DNA of 64,000 nt from an uncultured Gammaproteobacteria bacterium (GTDB lineage Bacteria; Pseudomonadota; Gammaproteobacteria; HK1). The notes under the pieces are model-generated. The model was not told the DNA's origin. It ran no database searches and saw nothing but the letters and a program-made list of their open reading frames with translations. Below are positions 47,267 to 57,284 of this stretch, one piece after another (position 1 is the first letter of the stretch; every line of letters begins with the position of its first letter). The position numbers and the translations under genes are program-made. The stretch is from positions 2,753,694 through 2,817,693 of the forward strand of contig OY282378.1 in assembly GCA_958295835.1 (NCBI GenBank), read 5' to 3'.

Positions 47267-48205
47267 ATGGCAGCGAAGCAGAAGAAGGTGATCATCACGT
47301 GTGCGGCCACCGGGTCGATCCACACCCCGACGATGTCTCCGCACCTGCCGTTGACGCCGTCGGAGATCGCGGAGCAGTCCATCGAGGCGGCCGAGGCGGG
47401 CGCCACCATCATCCATCTCCATGCGCGCAATCCCGAGGACGGCAGCCCGACGCCGAGCCCGGACGTGTTCATGGAGTTCCTGCCCCGCATCAAGCAGAGC
47501 TGCAACGCGGTGGTGAACATCACCACCGGCGGCGGGCATGGGATGACCCTCGAAGAGCGGCTCGCCGGTGCGATGCGGACGAAGCCGGAGATGAGCTCGC
47601 TCAACATGGGATCGATGAACTTCGGGCTGTACCCGATGCTCGACCGCTACCCGGAGTTCAAGTACGACTGGGAGCGCAGGCACCTGGAGAACAGCCGGGA
47701 CTTCATCTTCAGGAACACGTTCAAGGACATCGAATACATCCTGCGCGATCTCGGCGAAGCGCACGGCACCCGCTTCGAATTCGAATGCTACGACGTCGGA
47801 CACCTCTACAACCTCGCCCACTTCCTCGACCGCGGGCTGGTCAGGCCGCCGCTGTTCGTACAGACGATCTTCGGCATCCTCGGCGGCATCGGCGCGGACC
47901 AGGAAAACCTCGTGCACATGAAGCGGATCGCGGACAAGCTGTTCGGCGACGACTACTACTGGAGCGTGCTCGCGGCCGGCCGCCACCAGCTCGGCTTCGT
48001 GACCATGAGCGCGATCATGGGCGGCAACGTCCGGGTCGGGCTCGAAGACAGCCTGTACGCGGGCAAGGGCCGACTCGCCAGGTCGAACGCGGAGCAGGTC
48101 CGGATCGTGCGCTCGATCCTCGAGAACCTCTCCCTCGAAATCGCGAGCCCTGACGAGGCGCGCGAGATGCTGGCGCTGAAGGGGGGTGACGCGGTCGGGT
48201 TCTGA
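47267..48205 (+). CDS. beta-keto acid cleavage enzyme (BKACE, DUF849)
   Basis: A 312-residue TIM-barrel zinc enzyme. BKACEs condense a beta-keto acid with acetyl-CoA, giving acetoacetate and a new acyl-CoA. ATG 47267 has AAGGAG eight bases upstream. Signatures: KVIITCAATGSIHTPTMSPH, AGATIIHLHARNPEDG (metal-binding HxH), VVNITTGGG, ELECYDVGHL-like (FEFECYDVGHLYNLAHFLDRG), and SVLAAGRHQLGF with AIMGGNVRVGLEDSLYAGKG. The closest known activity in this context is dehydrocarnitine cleavage (acetoacetate plus betainyl-CoA), which would follow the carnitine dehydrogenase-like enzyme at 36.7-37.7 kb. The exact substrate is not fixed by sequence. Confidence 0.85.
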   Translation: MAAKQKKVIITCAATGSIHTPTMSPHLPLTPSEIAEQSIEAAEAGATIIHLHARNPEDGSPTPSPDVFMEFLPRIKQSCNAVVNITTGGGHGMTLEERLAGAMRTKPEMSSLNMGSMNFGLYPMLDRYPEFKYDWERRHLENSRDFIFRNTFKDIEYILRDLGEAHGTRFEFECYDVGHLYNLAHFLDRGLVRPPLFVQTIFGILGGIGADQENLVHMKRIADKLFGDDYYWSVLAAGRHQLGFVTMSAIMGGNVRVGLEDSLYAGKGRLARSNAEQVRIVRSILENLSLEIASPDEAREMLALKGGDAVGF

Positions 48206-48265
48206 CCGGAGGGTTGGCGGCGGTCGGATCGTCGGGACGGGCGTTTGCCGGCCGGAGGAGCCGGC

Positions 48266-49426
48266 CTATCCTCCCCCGGCCGCCTGCGCGCTCAAGACCA
48301 GGCCGGTGGGCGCGCGAAGGCTCCGCCCAAGGGTGCGCACCCGTGCGAAGACGTCGTCCTCGAACCAGGGCCGAAACGATTCGGGCATCGTGCGCTCGCG
48401 CTCGGTGTCGATGGAGACGGCGACCGTCATTCCCGCTCGCAGCGGGTTCCCTCCCGGCGGCTGCTCGATGTCGAGCAGCACCGGGATGCGCTGAACGACC
48501 TTCACCCAGTTCCCGGTCGCATTCTGGGGCGGAAGCACCGAGAACTCCGCGCCGGTGGCCGGTGCGATCGCATCCACCGTCGCACTCCACTCGACACCGG
48601 GGTAGGCGTCGACGGTGATCGACGCTAACTGCCCTTCGAGGACGTGGGTGAGCTGTGTCTCCTTGAGGTTGGCCTCGACCCATATCTTTCCGTGCTCGAT
48701 GATGGTGAACACGGCGTCGCCCTCCTCGACGTACTCGCCCGCCTGGAGCTTCATGTTGCTGACGATTCCATCGATCGGGGCCTCTATCGAAGTGTCGGCG
48801 AATGCGACTGCGGTCTGATCGCGCTCGGCGCGGGCCCGCAGGTATCGTGCGTGCTCCTCGACCTCCATCTCGGGGCTGCCCCCGAGGCTTTGCAACGCGC
48901 GCTGCACCCGCTGGCGCAGCACCCGAACCTGCCGTTTGGCGAGCGAGAGATCGTGCGCGGCCACGTCGTAGGCCTGCTCGCTTCCGAGCTTGAGATCCTT
49001 CAGTTTTGTCTGTCGTGAGAGCTGTCGGGCGAGGAACTTCACCCTTTCCTCTTCCGCCGCGACCCGAGCCATCGCCTCGTGGTAGTCGGTGCGCAGATTC
49101 TCGACCTGCGTGCGCACCAGATCGAGCTGCGCCTCGGCCCGGTCGAGCGCGATACCGAACGGTTGCTGATCGAGCCGGAACAGGATCTGGCCCTTGCGAA
49201 CGAGGGCGTGGTCATCGACCCCCACCCATTCGACACGTCCCGATACATCGGAGCTGATCGCGACGACGTTCGACTTGACGTAGGCGTTCTCGGTGGTGAC
49301 GTACCGGCCGCTCTCCGCGTAGAGGTAGACGCCGATCGCGGCCGCGGCCAGCGGTACGACCACGAGCAGAACCGTACGCAGCGCGAATCGTCCCACCCTT
49401 CCGGCGACTCGTGGGGCCTTGCCCAT
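48266..49426 (-). CDS. emrA: HlyD/EmrA-type membrane fusion protein
   Basis: A 386-residue periplasmic adaptor of a multidrug or secretion system. N-terminal membrane anchor TVLLVVVPLAAAAIGVYLYA, then VTTENAYVKSNVVAISSDVS (the EmrA-type biotinyl-lipoyl strand), a coiled coil (about residues 95-200, EAMARVAAEEERVKFLARQL), IEAPIDGIVSNMKLQAGEYV and the beta-barrel WVEANLKETQLTHVLEGQLA. It lies five bases after the MarR gene, so it is co-transcribed and probably repressed by it. The usual EmrB exporter gene is missing: the next gene (BKACE) converges from the other strand. Confidence 0.87.
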   Translation of the reverse strand: MGKAPRVAGRVGRFALRTVLLVVVPLAAAAIGVYLYAESGRYVTTENAYVKSNVVAISSDVSGRVEWVGVDDHALVRKGQILFRLDQQPFGIALDRAEAQLDLVRTQVENLRTDYHEAMARVAAEEERVKFLARQLSRQTKLKDLKLGSEQAYDVAAHDLSLAKRQVRVLRQRVQRALQSLGGSPEMEVEEHARYLRARAERDQTAVAFADTSIEAPIDGIVSNMKLQAGEYVEEGDAVFTIIEHGKIWVEANLKETQLTHVLEGQLASITVDAYPGVEWSATVDAIAPATGAEFSVLPPQNATGNWVKVVQRIPVLLDIEQPPGGNPLRAGMTVAVSIDTERERTMPESFRPWFEDDVFARVRTLGRSLRAPTGLVLSAQAAGGG

Positions 49427-49430
49427 CGCC

Positions 49431-49916
49431 CTATCCTTCCTCCCGGCGCGGCGCGGTCGATCTGCCCGATGTTCCCTGGCCGTTCAATGCCACCAAGTTC
49501 GACTTGATGGCGAGCAGCACATCGACGAACGCTTCCTGCGCGTGCGGCTTGAGCCCGGCCATCGCGTCGCGGCGCAAGCCCGCGGCGATCGCGCGCATCT
49601 CGCGCATCACCGGATCGACTTCGCTGGCCAGCCGGACCCGCTTTGCGCGTCGGTCCTTGTCACAGGGTTCGCGGCGCACCCAGCCGTTCGCTTCCAGCCG
49701 GTCCAGAAGCCGCCCGAGCGACGCCCGTTCGATGTCGAGCGTCTCCGCCAGCTCGCTCTGCGTCAGGCCGTCGTTGCGGTAGAGGTTGGTGATGACCCAC
49801 CACTGGGAGCGGGTGAGGCCGAATCTCCTGACCCGACGGTCGTAGTTCATGCGCAGCAGCCTCGCGATGTCGTGCATCAGGAAGCCGAAGTTGCGCTCTA
49901 CGTTTTCCCGTTCCAT
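49431..49916 (-). CDS. MarR-family transcriptional regulator
   Basis: A 161-residue winged-helix repressor. The DNA-binding part is LTRSQWWVITNLYRNDGLTQ, SELAETLDIERASLGRLLDR and LEANGWVRREPCDKDRRAKR (wing), with the usual MarR helices at both ends. It starts the operon with hlyD. The region upstream holds two inverted repeats (see 49930-49979), so autoregulation is likely. Confidence 0.9.
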   Translation of the reverse strand: MERENVERNFGFLMHDIARLLRMNYDRRVRRFGLTRSQWWVITNLYRNDGLTQSELAETLDIERASLGRLLDRLEANGWVRREPCDKDRRAKRVRLASEVDPVMREMRAIAAGLRRDAMAGLKPHAQEAFVDVLLAIKSNLVALNGQGTSGRSTAPRREEG

Positions 49917-49929
49917 CCGGAGAATCTAG

Positions 49930-49979
49930 TTGTCTGGCTGACAATAAGCAAGTATAAGATATGCTGACAGACAATAAGC
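49930..49979. promoter_or_regulatory. Candidate MarR operators
   Basis: Between marR and the divergent SDR gene lies TTGTC-TGGCT-GACAA (49930-49944), a perfect inverted repeat. A second symmetrical stretch follows, GACAG-ACAATAAG-CTGTC (about 49966-49983). The two share 'gacaataagc'. A possible -10 (TATACT, minus strand, 49951-49956) lies between them. The arrangement is that of a self-repressed MarR promoter. Confidence 0.6.
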
Positions 49980-50136
49980 TGTCCTGCAAATCCTCCATCT
50001 GGCATTCAACCTCCTGATTTGCAACCATTCTCACGGGTGGCGCAGCGATGACCCTGCCGCGTTGGTGAGTGCTTGCCAGCACGCTCGATGCGACGGATGA
50101 GAGCCTGTGCCTCCGATCGCCGACGGGAGCTCACGG

Positions 50137-50889
50137 ATGAACGCAATCGATCTGAAGGGACGGAACGCCGTCGTGACCGGCGGCGCCCAGGGTATCGGAC
50201 GGGCCATCGCCGAGCGGCTGCTCGGCTCCGGGGCGGCGGTCGCGCTCTGGGACCGGGACGCGGCGCTGCTGGCTGAAACTGCCCGGGAGCTCGCGAGCCG
50301 CGGCGAGGTAAGCACCGCCACCGTGGACGTGACGGACGCGGAGGCCGTCGTCGGCGCCTTTGCATCGACGGTCGAGCGCCACGGCGCCGTCGACGTCATG
50401 GTCAACAACGCGGGCATCGCGGGACCGACGATGCCGTCGTGGGAGTACCCCCTCGACGACTGGCGCGCCGTCATCGACGTCGATCTGAACGGGGTCTACT
50501 ACTGCTGCCGCGCCGCATTGCCCCACATGCGCGAGCGCGACTACGGCCGCATCGTGAATGTCGCCTCCATCGCCGGCAAGGAGGGCAACCCGAACGCGGC
50601 GGCATACAGTGCGGCCAAGGCCGGGGTCATCGCCCTCACCAAGTCGCTCGCCAAGGAGACCGCGGACAGGAACATCGCGGTGAACTGCGTCACCCCGGCG
50701 GCGGCGAAGACCCGGATCTTCGACCAGATCAGCCAGACCCACATCGACTACATGCTCTCGAAGATCCCGCGTGGTCGATTCCTCGCCCTGGACGAGGCGG
50801 CGGCCATGGTCGCGTGGATGGTCTCCGAGGAGAACTCGTTCACGACGGGAGCGGTGTTCGACCTGAGCGGCGGCCGGGCGACGTATTAG
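50137..50889 (+). CDS. short-chain dehydrogenase/reductase (FabG-like)
   Basis: A 250-residue classical SDR. The cofactor motif is GGAQGIGRAIAERLL, then NNAGIAGP, the catalytic serine in IVNVASIAGKEG, and YSAAKAG (Y and K intact). ATG 50137 follows GGGAG by about nine bases. The tail (TGAVFDLSGGRATY) is typical of the sugar/hydroxyacid SDRs. The gene stands divergent from marR; the substrate is unknown. The 240 bases after it contain no recognised feature. Confidence 0.85.
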   Translation: MNAIDLKGRNAVVTGGAQGIGRAIAERLLGSGAAVALWDRDAALLAETARELASRGEVSTATVDVTDAEAVVGAFASTVERHGAVDVMVNNAGIAGPTMPSWEYPLDDWRAVIDVDLNGVYYCCRAALPHMRERDYGRIVNVASIAGKEGNPNAAAYSAAKAGVIALTKSLAKETADRNIAVNCVTPAAAKTRIFDQISQTHIDYMLSKIPRGRFLALDEAAAMVAWMVSEENSFTTGAVFDLSGGRATY

Positions 50890-51129
50890 CGGCCTGGCGC
50901 CCGTATTCCAGCGCGATCGAACCTCGGGCCTGCAAGAATTCGGAAGGAATTTTCTTGGGCCTTCAGGCGGATTGCGACTTGGTGAAATCGCCCTGGCCAC
51001 CGGCGGGCATCGTTCCTGTTCCCCCTGTTTTCATGGCAACATCCCGCCGCGCCGGGGATGTACCGGCTCTGAAAACCACACGGGCTCGTCACCGGTCTTC
51101 CCGAACCGGCCCCCATCACCGGAAACCGA

Positions 51130-52866
<1,737 letters not shown>

Positions 52867-53168
52867 GGGCGGAGAAGGCGCAGGCACGGAGACCTTGGGG
52901 ACGGGCCAGGAACTTCGACTCCGGAAGCACCCAGGCGCACTGCCGACGGCGAGCAGCGCAAGAACGGAGACGGGAAGCGCCGCGGGCTTCGATTCCGGGA
53001 CTTCCCCCGGGAAACCCGACAACGCATTACCCCCGGCCGGCCCGAGGGGCGGTGCGGCGGTGCCGGAGGTCCCGTCTTCAGCCGGCAGGACGCCTTCGAC
53101 TCGCCATAGAGTCGAGATTCGTTTCGCCGGGAAACGCGGCCGGAGCGCGAGCGGGCGGCGGAACGCCT
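52867..53168. other. Gap downstream of fdsB
   Basis: 302 bases without a gene. They contain 'gattccgggacttcccccggga' type GC-rich palindromes and the hairpin at 53096-53115. No formate dehydrogenase alpha sequence can be seen. Confidence 0.45.
53096..53115. terminator. Inverted repeat TCGACTC-GCCATA-GAGTCGA
   Basis: Perfect 7-base arms with a 6-base loop, 54 bases beyond the higA stop in the direction of higBA transcription. There is no T-run, so it is a possible terminator or a regulatory hairpin. Confidence 0.4.
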
Positions 53169-53447
53169 TCAGCCCGCCACGAGGCGGATTTCCACCTTCA
53201 TGCCCACCGCCTCGGCATAGCGTTCCAGCGTCTTCAGCGACGGCTTGTGCCCGCTTTCCAGACGCGCCACCGTGGGCTGGCTCGTCCCCATCCGCGCGGC
53301 AACCTCGCTCTGGCTCATTCCGGCCCTGGTGCGCGCCTCGATGAGCGCACGGGCCAGCTTGAATTCGGGTTCGAGGGCTTCGAACTCCTTCCTGAACCCG
53401 GGGTCCTCTTTCCACTTCTTCCGAAGGTCGCCATACGGAATGGTCAT
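53169..53447 (-). CDS. higA: HigA-type XRE antitoxin
   Basis: A 92-residue antitoxin with a helix-turn-helix XRE domain at about residues 38-72 (GMSQSEVAARMGTSQPTVAR, LESGHKPSLKTLERYAEAV). It ends in a strand MKVEIRLVAG. The start ATG 53447 overlaps the stop of the toxin gene by four bases. The toxin-first order is that of higBA modules. Confidence 0.87.
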   Translation of the reverse strand: MTIPYGDLRKKWKEDPGFRKEFEALEPEFKLARALIEARTRAGMSQSEVAARMGTSQPTVARLESGHKPSLKTLERYAEAVGMKVEIRLVAG

Positions 53448-53770
53448 TGCTCCAACTCCTGCATTCTGGACATGGCCGTCCGGATCGTCTCCTGCGGGGT
53501 CTTCCGGGATTTCTTGCGGAAGGCGTGCAGGATGACGATGCGCCGGTCCTTTGCGGTCACGTAGATGGCACGGGCGATCCCGTCACGGCCCCTGATTCGC
53601 ATCTCCCAGAGTTTGTCCCGGAGAGGTCTGACGTAGGGCTCGCGAACACGGTGCAGGCCGAACTCTTCGATCAAACGGATGATGTGATCGAGCTTGGCCC
53701 GCATGTCGGTCGGGAGGGAGTCGAGCTCTTCCGCGACCGTCCGGTTCAGGATCTCGACGCGCCACTTCAT
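53444..53770 (-). CDS. higB: HigB/RelE-type toxin
   Basis: A 108-residue toxin starting at ATG 53770 (MKWRVEILNRTVAEELDSLP). The RelE fold has a DMRAKLDHIIRLIEEFGLHR helix, VRPLRDKLWEMRIRGRDGIA and IYVTAKDRRIVILHAFRKKS with the basic active-site residues near the C-terminus (KKSRKTP). The longer frame starting at TTG 53803 is rejected because a TATAAT box lies inside it (53777-53782). Ribosome-dependent mRNA interferase activity is inferred from the family. Confidence 0.85.
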   Translation of the reverse strand: MKWRVEILNRTVAEELDSLPTDMRAKLDHIIRLIEEFGLHRVREPYVRPLRDKLWEMRIRGRDGIARAIYVTAKDRRIVILHAFRKKSRKTPQETIRTAMSRMQELEQ

Positions 53771-53776
53771 CGTTGG

Positions 53777-53803
53777 ATTATACCATTTTCGATATAGAAG
53801 CAA
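53777..53803 (-). promoter_or_regulatory. higBA promoter, probably leaderless transcript
   Basis: On the minus strand the -10 box TATAAT (53777-53782) lies only six bases before the higB ATG, so transcription would start at or next to the start codon. A weak -35 (TTGCTT, 53798-53803) is 15 bases further upstream. The region is A/T-rich compared with its surroundings. Confidence 0.55.
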
Positions 53804-53875
53804 TCCGCTTTTCGTACGTGCGCGAATCCGTGTCCGAGCACGGCCGCGACCCGCTTCCGGCGGACCGCCGGTGAC

Positions 53876-54443
53876 TGGAGTTGCCCCGATCGGATGGCCG
53901 AATTTGGCCCAAAACCCGGCTTGGCCCGGCGGCAGACCGAAGGGTTGAGTTGGAGGCGCCGCCGCATCGTTCCGGTGGATGAATGTCCGGATCTCGGCAC
54001 GCCGTAGACATTGCCGGTCGGCGCTCGCGCGGGAACGCCTTTACCGTGTCCGCCATCATCGGGACGGATCCACGGTCAATCTATCTATTCGCCGGGCTCG
54101 ATCAAGCTTCGAACCGGAAACGAGGCTGATCCCGCAAGCGGACCCGGTCGTCGCCGGTCCAGGGCAAAGCGAACCGCATCCCGCTACAACTCCTTCAACG
54201 AGAGCAGACCCCGATCCAGCGTGCGCGTGTCGATGCTTGAGGTTGGGGTATTCATCGACCCTGATGACCATGCCTCGGGGCACGCCGGCCCCAGCATCTT
54301 GGCCTCTCTGCCGCTGCTTCGCCGCTCGGGGCTGCTCTCGACGACCGTTCACGGCCCTCTCCGGAGAAACGTCGTCCGGCCAGCGTATCACGCAGAGGCG
54401 GCGCGAGCGTCGCGCCTCCCGGCTCGGCTACCTCTGCCACGGC
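53876..54443. repeat. Truncated copy of the AbiEii-type unit (copy A)
   Basis: Positions 53876-54235 match 58449-58809 almost base for base. Positions 54236-54443 match 59725-59933. Relative to copy B, 915 bases are missing at the junction 54235/54236, which removes most of the nucleotidyltransferase gene and the body of its small partner. The leftover 3' end of the toxin gene and first codons of the partner (VDEYPNLK) abut. The left end carries 'tggagttgccccgatcgg', also seen at 29611. Confidence 0.85.
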
Positions 54444-54668
54444 TTACCTGACTTTGACACTTGTCGATACATCTTTGGGCGATTTCACAGGCGGGTTGCC
54501 CTGAAACCAAGCATCTATCGCACTGGACACTCGATATCCGCCGACACCATCACGTACTCGCCGCGTGCGTGCTTGCGGGAGGAATCGGGGCCTGCTTCCT
54601 GTTCGTCCAGCGGGCCGTGCTGGCCGCGCAGGTCCCGAAACAATTGACCGGGCCGGGTTCCGGGAATC
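54444..54668. other. Gap between copy A and the methyltransferase
   Basis: A minus-strand frame ending at 54444 has the protein-like tail AIDAWFQGNPPVKSPKDVST, which may be a relic of a small TA-type antitoxin. No start or partner is visible. Nothing else recognised. Confidence 0.35.
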
Positions 54669-54686
54669 GTTGACGAAACAGTCAAC
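54669..54686. promoter_or_regulatory. Palindromic operator upstream of the HTH-methyltransferase
   Basis: GTTGAC-GAAACA-GTCAAC is a perfect inverted repeat of 6-base arms with a 6-base spacer, ending 19 bases before the methyltransferase ATG. XRE repressors bind sites of this shape, and the encoded protein begins with an XRE domain, so self-repression is the natural reading (inference). Confidence 0.6.
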
Positions 54687-54705
54687 ACAAGCCAGAATCT
54701 TTCTC

Positions 54706-57219
54706 ATGGAGATAGGCCCGTTCATCCGCCAATCCCGGTCCGCGCTCGGCCTGTCGTTGCGCTCCCTGGCACAGCAACTCGACGTAGACGCGGCGTACCT
54801 TTCGCGAATCGAGAGCGGACGGGTTCCGCCTTCGGAGCAAATGCTGAGGAAGCTCGCAACGGTCCTCGGCCGGAACGAGGACGAGCTTCTGCTTCTTTCC
54901 GGGCGGCTGCCGGAGCGTCTTCGAGAACTGGTCTCGCGCCAGCCGCACCGGGCCGCGACGGCCTTGAGGACAATAGCCGAAATGTGTGTCGCGGAGCCGG
55001 GCTCGCCTTACGGCGAGCCGTTGCTCGCTCGGCAAGGCCGGCGTGCGATAGAAGACGGATTTCCGTTCGAGCAGATCAGCGAGATTGCGGAGGTCGAGAG
55101 CTGGAGGAAGGAGGTGTACCGGCCCGTTTACCACGTGCACAAGTGGTGGGCGCAACGGCTGGGCTCGGTGTTTCGTGCCGCGATCATCGCTGCCGCGGCT
55201 CCCAGGGGGTCATCGGTGACGGATCTCTTCTACGAGCCCTTGCGTTTGCCCGGGTTCGTGGTCTTCGATCCGTTCATGGGCAGCGGCACCACAGTGGGCG
55301 AAGCGCAGAAGCTCGGCTGCACGGTCATCGGCCGCGACATCAATCCCGTTGCGTACCGCACGGTCCGAGTTGCTCTCGGCCCGATCGACCGGGCCGAAGT
55401 GCACGCCCATTTCAAGCGCATCGAGGCAAGCGCCGGCCGTGAGATTCAACGCCTGTACCGGTCCACCGACGGGGCAGGAGAGCCGTGCCGGGTTCTCTAC
55501 TTCTTCTGGGTGAAGGTCCTGCCATGCCCCCATTGCGGAGAGCGTGTCGACCTCTTCCCCAACTACGTCTTCGCGTCTCACGCTGACAAGGCCCGTCATC
55601 CGGAAGCGATGGTGGTTTGTCCGGACTGCGGCGCCGTGTCGTCGTGCCGCTACGATGCAAGATCCGTCGCCTGTCCATGCGGCGCGAAGTTCGACCCGCG
55701 GGCCGGGTCCGCGCGGCGCACGACGGCCGTGTGCCGCCGTTGCGCACACGAGTTTCCGATAGCGAGAACAGCCGCGGCCACCGGCGAACCTCCCGGCCAC
55801 CGAATGTACGCCAAGCTGGTCCTTCGCGCCGACGGCGCCAAGGAGTATTTGCCGGCGACCGGCGAGGATCTGCGCGCCTTCGAGGCAGCGCGCGGGCGCT
55901 TCGGGGAAATGGCTCCGGCGATTCCCGCCGTGCCGATAGAAGACGGATACAACACCAGGCAGATCCTCAACTACGGATATCGTTTCTGGCACGAACTGTT
56001 CAACGATCGCCAGCTCCTCGCCCTCACGATCCTCGCGTCCTCGATTCGGGATCTCCCCGAAGGGGGAGCCCGCGATGCACTGTCGCTGCTGTTCTCCGGC
56101 GCGCTCGAATTCAACAACATGTTCGCTTCCTACAAGGGCGAAGGGACGGGCGCCGTGCGCCACATGTTCTCCCACCACATCCTGAAGCCGGAGAGGATGC
56201 CTATCGAGGCGAACCCGTGGGGCACGCCGAAGAGTTCCGGCGCCTTCTCGACCCTTTACAAGAGCCGGCTCATGCGTGCGCTGGACTACAGGGAGGCACC
56301 CTTCGAGCTCGCGGTGGAGTACAAGGGAAAACGGAAGTCGGGCCGGAAGGTCTTCGGTGCGAGCCCGCCCATGGGCGGGCCGATTTTGAACAGGTACCCG
56401 AAGGGCGGGCTGAAACCGGGGGCGACCTTCTTGTCTTGCGGCGATTCGGCGAAAACGGACGTTCCCGACAAGAGCGTCGATCTCGTGATGACCGATCCCC
56501 CGTTCTTCGACAACGTCCACTACTCCGAGTTGGCGGACTTCTTCTTTGCATGGCAGCAGCTCCATTTTCCCAAGGGAACCCGGCGGCGCAACACCACCAG
56601 ACGTATCGAAGAAGTGCAAGACACCGATGCGGATCGCTTCGCCGAGAAGCTGAGGGGAGTCTTCCTGGAATGCAATCGAGTACTTCGCGATCAGGGCCTG
56701 CTCGTGTTCAGCTACCACCATTCGAGAGAGAGCGGATGGATCGCCGTCTCCGAAGCCGTGCTGGGCGCGGGGTTCTCGATCGTTCAGTCCCACCCCGTCA
56801 AATCGGAGATGTCGGTGGCGGCGCCGAAGAATCAGGCCAGGCAGCCCATCGACATCGACGTACTGATCGTCTGTCGAAAGCGGGAAGCGGATCTGCGGAG
56901 GCGCAGGACGGACGAGGCCGCGTTCGATGAGGCGGTCAGGATCGGTATTGATCGAGCTCAGCGGTTCAATGCATTTGGACGAAAGCTGTCGCGGAACGAT
57001 GTGCGGGTCGTTTTATCGAGTCAGTTGCTGGTCGAATTGAGTCCGGGCAGGGGCGCTCGTGAAGTTCGTCGTAATCTGGAGTCTCTGCTGCCGAAGACGG
57101 ATCGGCTGATAGACGATACATGGCGTGCGCAAACGGTCCAGTCTCCGTCACGCCGGACGGCGCCGGTGCCGGGACCGGAGCAACTTTCGATGCTGGCTGC
57201 CTCTCCTGACCCGGCGTAG
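54706..57219 (+). CDS. DNA methyltransferase (DUF1156-like, Zn-ribbon) with N-terminal XRE domain
   Basis: An 837-residue protein from ATG 54706. Residues 5-62 are an XRE helix-turn-helix (SALGLSLRSLAQQLDVDAAY, LSRIESGRVPPSEQMLRKL). The methyltransferase starts with VYRPVYHVHKWWAQRLGSVF, as in DUF1156/COG1743 proteins. The AdoMet motif DPFMGSGTTVGEAQKLG is at about residue 188. Zinc ribbons follow (CPHCGERVD, CPDCGAVSSC, CPCGAKF, CRRCAHEF). The catalytic DPPFFDNVHYSELADFFF is at about residue 595, pointing to N6-adenine or N4-cytosine methylation. The weak ribosome site suggests tight control. The REase-like gene ends 65 bases away on the opposite strand. Confidence 0.85.
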   Translation: MEIGPFIRQSRSALGLSLRSLAQQLDVDAAYLSRIESGRVPPSEQMLRKLATVLGRNEDELLLLSGRLPERLRELVSRQPHRAATALRTIAEMCVAEPGSPYGEPLLARQGRRAIEDGFPFEQISEIAEVESWRKEVYRPVYHVHKWWAQRLGSVFRAAIIAAAAPRGSSVTDLFYEPLRLPGFVVFDPFMGSGTTVGEAQKLGCTVIGRDINPVAYRTVRVALGPIDRAEVHAHFKRIEASAGREIQRLYRSTDGAGEPCRVLYFFWVKVLPCPHCGERVDLFPNYVFASHADKARHPEAMVVCPDCGAVSSCRYDARSVACPCGAKFDPRAGSARRTTAVCRRCAHEFPIARTAAATGEPPGHRMYAKLVLRADGAKEYLPATGEDLRAFEAARGRFGEMAPAIPAVPIEDGYNTRQILNYGYRFWHELFNDRQLLALTILASSIRDLPEGGARDALSLLFSGALEFNNMFASYKGEGTGAVRHMFSHHILKPERMPIEANPWGTPKSSGAFSTLYKSRLMRALDYREAPFELAVEYKGKRKSGRKVFGASPPMGGPILNRYPKGGLKPGATFLSCGDSAKTDVPDKSVDLVMTDPPFFDNVHYSELADFFFAWQQLHFPKGTRRRNTTRRIEEVQDTDADRFAEKLRGVFLECNRVLRDQGLLVFSYHHSRESGWIAVSEAVLGAGFSIVQSHPVKSEMSVAAPKNQARQPIDIDVLIVCRKREADLRRRRTDEAAFDEAVRIGIDRAQRFNAFGRKLSRNDVRVVLSSQLLVELSPGRGAREVRRNLESLLPKTDRLIDDTWRAQTVQSPSRRTAPVPGPEQLSMLAASPDPA

Positions 57220-57284
57220 CCGGAACCAAGGGCTCGTTCACGAAACAGCTTCAGCGTTTTGCGTGAGACTCGATCACTGAGGAA

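Noticed and set aside
53771..53803. Longer HigB start at TTG 53803
   Set aside because: The extra 11 codons contain the TATAAT promoter box and have no homology to RelE-type toxins.
53876..54443. Considered as an insertion sequence
   Set aside because: No transposase and no terminal inverted repeats at its ends; it is a deleted copy of the AbiEii-type unit at 58.4-59.9 kb.
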